Shown here one piece after another: positions 24,415-30,274 of a stretch of 42,900 bases of DNA. Within the stretch, counting starts at the first letter, position 1, and each line of letters begins with the position of its first letter. This DNA is from Clostridia bacterium (GTDB lineage: Bacteria > Bacillota > Clostridia > Oscillospirales > Acutalibacteraceae): NCBI GenBank assembly GCA_017937865.1, contig JAGBCU010000055.1:1-42900 (forward strand), read 5' to 3'. Both the position numbers and the translations under genes were made by a program. Below the pieces are notes generated by a model. It did no database searches and was not told the origin of the DNA. It saw only the letters and a list, made by a program, of their open reading frames with translations.

Positions 24415-25431
24415 TGAATCATCAGCAGGTATTTCAATTACCGGTCTTTTAGGTGCTTTAACGTTACTTAACGGGTTAGCAGCCGCAGCCTTTTGAAGCT
24501 GTTCATTAACAACGTGGGTGTAAATCTGCGTTGTACTTAGGCTTTCGTGACCTAAAATTTCTTTGATTGCAAGAACGTCAACGTCACCGTATTGATACAT
24601 AAGTGTTGCGGCAGTGTGACGAAGCTTGTGAGTTGATAATTCTCTGTCGCTTAAACCGGCTTTTTCAAGGGTTGATTTAACAATGAACTGAACGGTTTTG
24701 GGGCTGATTCTGCCTTTTTGACGGCTTATAAAAAGAGCGTCTTTATCCTTTTGCTTAACACCGTCAACAGGACGGAAGGGCAGGTATGCGTTAATAGCAT
24801 CAACACAAGCGTCGTTAAGATAAATTGTTCTCTCTTTATTACCTTTACCGGTTACAACAAGAGTATTGTTGCTTCTGATATCGGAAAGATTAAGAGAAAC
24901 AAGCTCCGATAAACGCATACCGCAATTTAAAAATAAAGTTAAAATACAGTAATCACGTTCTTTGAATTTGCCGTCAACAGATTTTAATAAATCAAGACTT
25001 TCTTCAAGAGTCAGATACTTGGGGAGAGTCTTTTTTATTTTTGGTGCATCAAGCTCTTGCAACGGGTTCTCGTCAAGAATTCGCTTTTGAACAGTTAAAT
25101 ATTTATAAAACATACGAAGAGTAGTTGCTTTTCTTGCACGGGTTCGCTCGTTGTTCTGTCGCGTATCCTTGCAGTAAACAAGGAACATATAGGCATCCTG
25201 AAGCGTAACTGAAGCAACGGTTTCAATAGAAATATCTTTAACTGTAATCTCTTCAAAGGGAGTTTCCTTAGGAACAAGACCGCGAATAATCTTTAAAAAT
25301 CTAAAAAAAGTCTGCAAATCATTAGCGTATTCGCAAACCGTCCAATCAGACCTGTTTTTGATTACACTGTTATAATTAAGATATTCAACCACATAAGAGG
25401 GGAAGGTATCAATAAAATTCTCTTTTTTCAT
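24391..25431 (-). CDS. Tyrosine recombinase of the XerC/XerD type
   Basis: A 346-residue site-specific recombinase. The N-terminal SAM-like core-binding domain (residues ~10-125) is followed by the catalytic domain with a complete set: Arg173 (CGMRLSEL), Lys near 196-199 (TGKGNKERT), His268 and Arg271 (STHKLRHTAAT), His295 (LGHESLST) and Tyr304 (QIYTH). Compared with ~295-residue XerD it has an extended N-terminal domain and a ~35-residue acidic, proline-containing tail (KRPVIEIPADD). ATG 25431 with GCAGG upstream is preferred to the ORF opening at 25530. It may be the chromosome-dimer resolvase; a mobile-element origin is not supported by neighbours. A perfect consensus promoter drives it. 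Confidence 0.92.
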   Translation of the reverse strand: MKKENFIDTFPSYVVEYLNYNSVIKNRSDWTVCEYANDLQTFFRFLKIIRGLVPKETPFEEITVKDISIETVASVTLQDAYMFLVYCKDTRQNNERTRARKATTLRMFYKYLTVQKRILDENPLQELDAPKIKKTLPKYLTLEESLDLLKSVDGKFKERDYCILTLFLNCGMRLSELVSLNLSDIRSNNTLVVTGKGNKERTIYLNDACVDAINAYLPFRPVDGVKQKDKDALFISRQKGRISPKTVQFIVKSTLEKAGLSDRELSTHKLRHTAATLMYQYGDVDVLAIKEILGHESLSTTQIYTHVVNEQLQKAAAANPLSNVKAPKRPVIEIPADDSSNDDITE

Positions 25432-25459
25432 AAACAACCTGCTTTTTAATGATGAAATT

Positions 25460-25488
25460 ATTATATATTTATATTCAATTTTTGTCAA
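25460..25488 (-). promoter_or_regulatory. Perfect consensus SigA promoter for the recombinase
   Basis: TTGACA (25488-25483), exactly 17 bases, then TATAAT (25465-25460), with the ATG 29 bases further on. Confidence 0.85.
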
Positions 25489-25535
25489 ACAAGGGTTAAA
25501 GTACGTTATTACGGTATTTATAACGAACATTTTTC

Positions 25536-25564
25536 TTTACGAAAATAGTATGTTATGATATAAT
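25536..25564 (+). promoter_or_regulatory. Extended -10 promoter for the candidate ncRNA
   Basis: TTTACG (25536-25541), a 17-base spacer and TATAAT (25559-25564) preceded by TGA, giving the extended -10 motif TGnTATAAT. It is divergent from the recombinase promoter. Confidence 0.65.
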
Positions 25565-25570
25565 AAAAAC

Positions 25571-25717
25571 ATCGACAGCAGTTAGGTGCTACCGATATCT
25601 TTATTTACTTTCAATCATCTAAACAAAAACTCGATTTCGAAAGTAGCTTTCTTTAGGTTCTGCAGTTTGCCCTGCAAGTAAAAGTCTTCAGCGTATGTTG
25701 AAGACTTTTATTTTTTA
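25571..25717 (+). ncRNA. Candidate non-coding RNA or structured leader, unknown family
   Basis: About 147 bases lie between an extended -10 promoter and a strong terminator, and no credible ORF fills them. Internal pairing visible by eye: ATCGACAGCA with TGCTACCGAT near the 5' end (8 of 10 pairs), TACTTTC with GAAAGTA across the middle, and TGCAG with CTGCA just before the terminator hairpin. The motifs are not those of tmRNA, RNase P, SRP RNA or the riboswitches I can recall; a diverged 6S RNA is possible. It could act alone or as an attenuator for the 80-residue gene that begins 96 bases after it. On the minus strand the 5' hairpin has G-U pairs and a T-run, so an antisense reading is an alternative. 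Confidence 0.45.
25680..25717 (+). terminator. Strong intrinsic terminator of the candidate ncRNA
   Basis: An 11-bp stem AAAAGTCTTCA / TGAAGACTTTT (25680-25690 with 25699-25709), an 8-base loop and a TTTTATTTTTTAT tail. Confidence 0.85.
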
Positions 25718-25812
25718 TCCAATACTTATAATTAAATAAGACTCTCATCCTTGGAAATAAAAATGTTTGCCGAAGTAGGAGTTTTAATACTATTATTGAA
25801 AGGAGGGTAATT

Positions 25813-26055
25813 ATGACTGCCTATGATTATATATGTATATGCAAAGTGTTTGATAGATTGGAATCTCGAAATGGTGATGAGCTGGTGAATCTTGAAAATA
25901 CATATCAGATATTCAGAAGATATGATGAATTTGATTTTTTAACCTTGCTCGAAGCAAAGATATATCAAAATTGCCTTAATGAAATACAAAAAGAAGTATT
26001 AAAAACGTGCGGTTTTTTGCTACAATATAATAAAAATAAAGAGTCGGGGAAGTAA
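25813..26055 (+). CDS. Hypothetical 80-residue protein
   Basis: A small, soluble, mostly helical, acidic-then-basic protein that I do not recognise. It begins MTAYDYICICKVFDRLESRN and ends LLQYNKNKESGK. The coding call rests mainly on an ideal ribosome site, AAAGGAGGG, 6 bases before the ATG, and on codon use like its neighbours. Two Cys (ICIC) lie near the start and one near the end (TCGF); no metal motif is evident. It could be transcribed by read-through from the RNA upstream, since no convincing promoter is seen between them. The stop codon lies in the loop of a 12-bp hairpin (26038-26067). Confidence 0.6.
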   Translation: MTAYDYICICKVFDRLESRNGDELVNLENTYQIFRRYDEFDFLTLLEAKIYQNCLNEIQKEVLKTCGFLLQYNKNKESGK

Positions 26056-26067
26056 CCTCGGCTCTTT
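26038..26067 (+). terminator. Hairpin over the end of the 80-residue gene
   Basis: AAAGAGTCGGGG (26038-26049) pairs with CCTCGGCTCTTT (26056-26067) over 12 positions, including G-U pairs. The T-run is only TTT followed by AAAATT, so termination would be weak. The TAA stop codon is in the loop. Confidence 0.5.
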
Positions 26068-26079
26068 AAAATTACATTT

Positions 26080-26113
26080 CCACTTATACAAAATAAAAAT
26101 TTTGTATAAGTGG
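26080..26113. repeat. Perfect 15-bp inverted repeat (34 bases)
   Basis: CCACTTATACAAAAT (26080-26094), an AAAA spacer, then the exact reverse complement (26099-26113). There is no T-run, so it is not an obvious terminator. Trimmed to 28 bases it has an 11-6-11 arm-spacer-arm shape. Confidence 0.95.
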
Positions 26114-26388
26114 GGTTAGGGGTTTTGGTGTGGAAATTGGTGGATTTGCGAATTTAGGGTTATTTTGCGTTTTTATAGCTATTTTGCGTTTTTATAGCTA
26201 TTTTGCAGGTGTTTGTATATTTGCGTGCTTTTTGTGTGTTTTTTGGTTGTTTTAGCTATATATGCTTTTTGATTAATAGTTTTATAAATAATAGTTTGGT
26301 TTTAAATAAACGAATTTTTTGATTATGTTATTCAATGTATTTATATCAATTAAAAATTTAATCGTATGAGTTAAGTTAAATTACTGAA
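26114..26388. other. Non-coding T-rich gap with a short tandem repeat
   Basis: No ORF with a ribosome site is seen on either strand. The plus strand is strikingly T- and G-rich and C-poor from about 26114 to 26290. It contains the tandem repeat at 26162-26206, several TTTGCG/TTTGCA words and repeated TATAGCTA-like words. Confidence 0.6.
26162..26206 (+). repeat. 19-bp tandem duplication plus partial third copy
   Basis: Two exact copies of ATTTTGCGTTTTTATAGCT (26162-26180 and 26181-26199), followed by ATTTTGC (26200-26206). Confidence 0.95.
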
Positions 26389-26496
26389 TTACTTGCTACT
26401 ATATTTTTTCATACAAATAAGTATTGCTGACGTTACTACAACCATTGTAATTGTGTAGCCGAGCTTTGCGGCTGCGTTTCTTTCACTTTTCTTCAT
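26389..26496 (-). CDS. Small single-helix membrane peptide, 35 residues
   Basis: An ORF below the usual length cutoff. The start ATG at 26496 is preceded on the minus strand by GAAAGGA (about 9 bases upstream). The product begins MKKSERNAAAKLGYTITMVV and ends LICMKKYSSK, with a hydrophobic stretch of about 16 residues (13-29) flanked by lysines on both sides, the form of a small membrane protein. It has a candidate promoter with a dyad inside it at 26526-26554. It is not a known toxin that I recognise. The positional evidence (ribosome site, start, hydrophobic core, promoter) is good for so short a gene, but no homology is claimed. Confidence 0.6.
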   Translation of the reverse strand: MKKSERNAAAKLGYTITMVVVTSAILICMKKYSSK

Positions 26497-26525
26497 TTTG
26501 AATTTCCTTTCTCGTTGAATAGAAA

Positions 26526-26554
26526 TTTTTAAAATGATGTAAGTATCATTTCAA
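26526..26554 (-). promoter_or_regulatory. Candidate promoter with internal dyad for the 35-residue peptide
   Basis: TTGAAA (26554-26549), a 17-base spacer and a weak TAAAAA (26531-26526). The spacer is covered by a perfect 7-6-7 inverted repeat, AAATGAT-N6-ATCATTT (26532-26551), which would suit a repressor operator. Confidence 0.4.
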
Positions 26555-26630
26555 AAAAACTGATTGAACGGCTTATTTTGGATTTTTTGTGATTTTTGAT
26601 AAAATCAACTGTTATTTCTTAATTTTTATA

Positions 26631-26674
26631 AAATACATTGGATTATTAAGATTTTTAAATAATCCGGTGTATTT
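26631..26674. repeat. Imperfect 17-bp inverted repeat past the DUF6873 gene
   Basis: Arms 26631-26647 and 26658-26674 pair at all positions in plus-strand RNA, counting two U-G wobbles, around a 10-base loop. It lies 24 bases beyond the stop of the minus-strand gene ending at 26698 and may protect or terminate that transcript. The T-run is weak. Confidence 0.6.
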
Positions 26675-26697
26675 GTTTAATAACTTATTTAAGCTTG

Positions 26698-27486
26698 TTA
26701 AACTGATTCGGTTAATTGAATAATTCCGCCAAAATCAGTTAAATTACGTGATTTGTTATAAATCATAGATACGTTATAATTATCTAAAAACGCTTTGATT
26801 TGGTAAAAATCAGGGTGATTTTCAATATTTCCGCTGAAATACAGCTCATTTTTCGATATTTTAGCGGATGCACCGCCTATAAAGCCGTTGTGCTTGTCTG
26901 ACAAGTAGACATAGCCTGCTTTTATTTTTAAAACATTAAATTGACAAATATTTAACAAATAGGCGAGTCCGGGGTTTTCTGTTATTACGGTGCTTTCATT
27001 TACTATACATAAGCTGCACCGTGAATAGCCTTGTTTTGTGTGAATAATTTCAATACCATTTTCGTTTGCAAAATCGATTATTTGTTGAGAAACAAAATCC
27101 TTATTGCATATAATCTTATCGCCAATAAAAGCTACGTTGAGCCTTACGTCGTCAGGATACGGTGATTTTATGTTTTCTTGAAAAGTCAGATTGAAGTTAC
27201 TTAATTTTTTATTAAGCTTCTCCCCTGCTTCCTTACTTATTATAAGATTTCCGTTACCTTTATAGAAAGCTTGAATATCGGAATGAGAGCTTATTTCATC
27301 GTCAAGAAACGGTGAAGCCGGTAGCTTGATACAGTTAATTCCTAAATCGGTTAGCTCCTTGATTTCATTAGTGTAAGCTGAGCCGATTATGCAATCCTTT
27401 ACCCTGTTTTGCGGTAGATTAGGCGCTTTTATAAAGTTTTTTCTGTTACAGTTATTCAACAGCACTTTCAAAGGCTTCTCTGACAT
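26698..27486 (-). CDS. DUF6873-type protein of the guanidine-modifying-enzyme (GME) fold
   Basis: A 262-residue cytoplasmic protein. The motifs HSDIQAFYKGNGNLI (near residue 67), GYSRCSLCIVNES (near 153) and HNGFIGGASAKI (near 199) resemble the DUF6873/GME-fold proteins, relatives of amidinotransferases, arginine deiminase and DDAH. Cys155 and Cys158 lie in the middle of the protein, whereas the catalytic Cys of deiminases is near the C-terminus, so activity is uncertain. The ATG at 27486 overlaps the end of radA by 35 bases, so a slightly later start is possible. It is last in the run after radA. Family recognition is moderate; no reaction is claimed. Confidence 0.62.
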   Translation of the reverse strand: MSEKPLKVLLNNCNRKNFIKAPNLPQNRVKDCIIGSAYTNEIKELTDLGINCIKLPASPFLDDEISSHSDIQAFYKGNGNLIISKEAGEKLNKKLSNFNLTFQENIKSPYPDDVRLNVAFIGDKIICNKDFVSQQIIDFANENGIEIIHTKQGYSRCSLCIVNESTVITENPGLAYLLNICQFNVLKIKAGYVYLSDKHNGFIGGASAKISKNELYFSGNIENHPDFYQIKAFLDNYNVSMIYNKSRNLTDFGGIIQLTESV

Positions 27487-28822
27487 TTCTTACACCTATA
27501 ATTTCAATATCTTTAAACTCGTCTTTAGGAAGTTTTTTTATGTTTTGCCTTGGAATAATGCATTTTTTAAAGCCTAATCGCTCACATTCTCTTATACGTT
27601 GCTCGCAGTTATTTACAGTTCTTATTTCACCTGCAAGTCCGATTTCACCGAATACAATTGTTGAGCTGTCGATAATCGAATCCTTAAGGCTTGATATTAT
27701 TGATAATGCAACTGCAAGGTCGCTTGCAGGCTCATCCGCCCTTAAGCCACCGACGATATTAACGTAGCAATCCATATTGCTGAAGAAGTAGCCTGCACGT
27801 TTTTCAAGAATAGCTATAAGCATTGCCATTCTGTTATAATCAAAGCCTGCCGCCATTCTTCTGGGGTTACCGAAGCCTGAAGCGGTAGCAAGCCCTTGAA
27901 CTTCAGCTAAAATGGGTCTGGAGCCTTCTATAAGGCAAGTTACGCAAGTACCCGATACGTTTAAGGGTCTGCCTGAAATCATCGCTAATGACGGGCTTTC
28001 CACCTCTTGCAGACCTTTGTTGGTCATCTCAAATACGCCGATTTCATTTGTTGAGCCGAATCTGTTCTTAGCGGCTCTTAAAATTCTGTATGATAAATTA
28101 CGTTCACCCTCAAAATAAAGAACTGTATCAACGATATGCTCTAAAACCTTAGGTCCTGCAATATTGCCGTCTTTGTTAACGTGACCCACAAGTATAATTG
28201 AGACATCGTTATTTTTAGCAGTTCTCATAAAGAGATTAGTGCATTCTCTGACCTGCGTAACGCTACCTGCGGTTGAGGAAACGTCAGATATACTCATAGT
28301 CTGAACAGAGTCAATCATAACGATATCCGGCTTTTCAGTCCTTATATATTCACAAATGATTTCAGCATCAGTTTCGCACATAATAGCAAGCGCTTCACTT
28401 GTTACTCCTAATCTTTTTGCTCTCATTTTTATCTGATATGCAGATTCTTCACCGCTTACATATAAAACAGAAAGGTTTTGAGAAAGAAGCTCACAAATTT
28501 GAAGAAGTATTGTTGATTTACCTATACCCGGGTCACCACAAAGTAAAACTAAGGAGCCTTTTACCAGTCCTCCGCCTAAAACACGGTTTAATTCACCCAT
28601 ACCGGTATTGTATCTCATTTCAGATGATGAATCTATTTTTGAAAGCGAAAGTACTTTACCTGAAGAATGAGTTAATCTGTTTTTAGATGATTTATTTGTT
28701 TCTGTTATAATCTGCTCTTCATTTAAGGTATCCCATTCGCCACAGGTCGGGCATTTACCGTACCATTTCGGCGTTTCATAACCACATTGACTGCAGATAT
28801 ATACTGTTTTAGTTTTAGCCAT
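27452..28822 (-). CDS. radA: DNA repair protein RadA (Sms)
   Basis: RadA (456 residues) is a RecA-like branch-migration helicase. Domain order: N-terminal C4 zinc finger CSQCGYETPKWYGKCPTCGEW (Cys-x2-Cys, Cys-x2-Cys) starting at residue 10, split here as CSQCGYE and CPTCGEW; Walker A LCGDPGIGKSTI near residue 95; Walker B VMIDSVQT; the KNRFGSTNEIGVF motif specific to RadA; and a C-terminal Lon-like domain (VNIVGGLRADEPASDLAVAL). ATG 28822 follows GGTGAT. It lies 19 bases after the cwlD-like gene. Confidence 0.97.
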   Translation of the reverse strand: MAKTKTVYICSQCGYETPKWYGKCPTCGEWDTLNEEQIITETNKSSKNRLTHSSGKVLSLSKIDSSSEMRYNTGMGELNRVLGGGLVKGSLVLLCGDPGIGKSTILLQICELLSQNLSVLYVSGEESAYQIKMRAKRLGVTSEALAIMCETDAEIICEYIRTEKPDIVMIDSVQTMSISDVSSTAGSVTQVRECTNLFMRTAKNNDVSIILVGHVNKDGNIAGPKVLEHIVDTVLYFEGERNLSYRILRAAKNRFGSTNEIGVFEMTNKGLQEVESPSLAMISGRPLNVSGTCVTCLIEGSRPILAEVQGLATASGFGNPRRMAAGFDYNRMAMLIAILEKRAGYFFSNMDCYVNIVGGLRADEPASDLAVALSIISSLKDSIIDSSTIVFGEIGLAGEIRTVNNCEQRIRECERLGFKKCIIPRQNIKKLPKDEFKDIEIIGVRNVREAFESAVE

Positions 28823-28840
28823 ATTATCACCTTAGCCGTT

Positions 28841-29551
28841 TTATATAGAAGATAAATAATTCTGTACGCCCATTGCAATACAAAGGGCGATATTTTTTTG
28901 GTATTTTTCAGTTTGTAGTAGTTCGGCTTCTTCTTTGTTAGACAAAAAGCCACATTCAACAAGCACAGCGGGCTTCACCGCTTTATATATTAAAAATACT
29001 GATGAGGTACATTCTTTGATTTTTCTTGTGTTATCAGATTGTAAAGTGTTTACCGTACAGCTTTGAATGTATTCTGCAAGTGCAGAGCTTTCATCCTTAA
29101 AAGACGGCGAATAAAATACCTGCATACCTCTGTATTTTTCTTGTGAATAATGATTCTGATGAATGCTGATAAAAATTGCGTTTTCAGTTTCTTCCATTAT
29201 TTTCATTCTGTTATGTAAATCGGAGGTTTTACGCTTTCTTATGGTGCTCAGTCCGCTATCCTCCAAGGATTCATCGGTTGTTCTTGTAAGAAGGGTTTCA
29301 TAGCCTAAAGCAGTTAAATAATCGCTTAAATAAATCGAAATATTTAAATTGATATGCTTTTCGGGATAGCCGTCGTCAGTTGAAGCACCGCCGTCAAAGC
29401 CACCATGACCTGCATCAATAATTATACAAGGTGTTTTTTTATTAAATGATTTATTCTTTGAAGAAACAACAACCTCGGGAGTAAAAAAGCTAAAAATGAA
29501 AACTATTAATGAAACTACAACGCAAATAAATGAAAATAACAACTTTTTCAA
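28841..29551 (-). CDS. cwlD: N-acetylmuramoyl-L-alanine amidase, CwlD-like
   Basis: A 236-residue Amidase_3 enzyme with an N-terminal signal anchor (residues ~2-24). Zinc ligands and catalysis are visible: IIIDAGHGGFDGGAS (His near 49), EKHINLNISIYL (Glu near 65), ISIHQNHYS (His near 133) and VLVECGFLSNKEEAELL (catalytic Glu near 200). The length and the RGMQVFYSP context fit CwlD, which removes the stem peptide on the way to muramic-delta-lactam in spore cortex. A vegetative amidase remains possible. The start is TTG at 29551 with GGGTGA upstream. Confidence 0.83.
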   Translation of the reverse strand: MKKLLFSFICVVVSLIVFIFSFFTPEVVVSSKNKSFNKKTPCIIIDAGHGGFDGGASTDDGYPEKHINLNISIYLSDYLTALGYETLLTRTTDESLEDSGLSTIRKRKTSDLHNRMKIMEETENAIFISIHQNHYSQEKYRGMQVFYSPSFKDESSALAEYIQSCTVNTLQSDNTRKIKECTSSVFLIYKAVKPAVLVECGFLSNKEEAELLQTEKYQKNIALCIAMGVQNYLSSI

Positions 29552-29608
29552 AAGATCACCCTATAAATTATATGATGAATTCTTGAATTAAAGCTAATTA
29601 TTTAAAGA

Positions 29609-30274
29609 TTATCTGAACTCTTTTTCGTCTTTAGCCATAAGTATATGACGAATTATTTTGTGATTTGTAATATCGCTTTCTCCTATTATTTCAAAAAGCT
29701 TATTGCAAAATAAAACGGGGTTTACCGTAAAATCGTTACCCGCAGGAAGCACAAAGCTTAAAATAACACCGTTTTTATCGAATGATGAATGAAAATGGCG
29801 GATATGCTCGCAAACGTTTATTTCCTTTGTACCGCCTTTTTTAGTCTTTTTCTCAATAGTTATATTACCTTCTGCAACAGCCGTTTTACATTTGTTTGAG
29901 AATTCCTCGGGGGCTTCAACATCGGGAATAATAACTGAATATTTACCCAATACAATTGCAAGTGGCTTTTCCTTCGGAGCACTGACCTCTAAGAATTCAA
30001 TGCCCGGAACAGTTGCTCTGTTAAGCTCGCTCAGTACTCGTTCATCGGGATAATCGTCGTCATTAAGACGGATGTCAAGCACTTCCCTTAAGCCCTCAAC
30101 ACCTAAAGGAAGAGGCATACCGAAAACAAGGTACGGATGAGGGTTGAAGCCCTCTGTGTACCAAAGCGGTATATCAGTTCTTCTGAATGCTCTTATAAGG
30201 CAACGTGTTAAATCAAGGTGGGAAATGTAACGGGCAGTATCTTTTTTAGTGAACCATATTCTTATTGAGCGCAT
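29609..30274 (-). CDS. TIGR03936 / DUF2344 radical-SAM-associated protein
   Basis: A 221-residue protein with the family N-terminus RIWFTKKDTARYISHLDLTR, the GFNPHPYLVFGMPLPLGVEG block (near residues 42-61) and VLDIRL. It is nearly always encoded beside the B12-binding radical SAM protein and is probably its partner in an unidentified RNA or rRNA-related reaction. ATG 30274 is chosen over GTG 30277 because GGAGG (30287-30283), located inside the upstream gene's end, is 8 bases from it. It overlaps that gene by 29 bases. The usual downstream rng and rplU genes are absent. Confidence 0.88.
   Translation of the reverse strand: MRSIRIWFTKKDTARYISHLDLTRCLIRAFRRTDIPLWYTEGFNPHPYLVFGMPLPLGVEGLREVLDIRLNDDDYPDERVLSELNRATVPGIEFLEVSAPKEKPLAIVLGKYSVIIPDVEAPEEFSNKCKTAVAEGNITIEKKTKKGGTKEINVCEHIRHFHSSFDKNGVILSFVLPAGNDFTVNPVLFCNKLFEIIGESDITNHKIIRHILMAKDEKEFR

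Larger units (their letters stand above)
26497..26697. other. AT-rich gap with promoter and hairpin
   Basis: It holds the candidate promoter for the 35-residue peptide and an imperfect 17-bp inverted repeat. No further coding signal is seen. Confidence 0.6.

Noticed and set aside
25571..25717. PreQ1-I or c-di-GMP-I riboswitch in the RNA unit
   Set aside because: Short resemblances exist (AGGTTCT ... CCCT on plus; GCAGGGCAAAC on minus), but the required pseudoknot tail or the GACGCAAAGC/CCGGCC core is absent, and the downstream gene is not a queuosine or signalling gene.
26080..26113. Canonical dif site
   Set aside because: The geometry fits but the left arm matches the Firmicutes consensus poorly (about 4 of 11), so only a tentative finding is kept.
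24391..26206. Integrative mobile element around the tyrosine recombinase
   Set aside because: There are no excisionase, relaxase, phage or cargo genes, no tRNA or direct-repeat ends, and the flanking genes on both sides are core genome.
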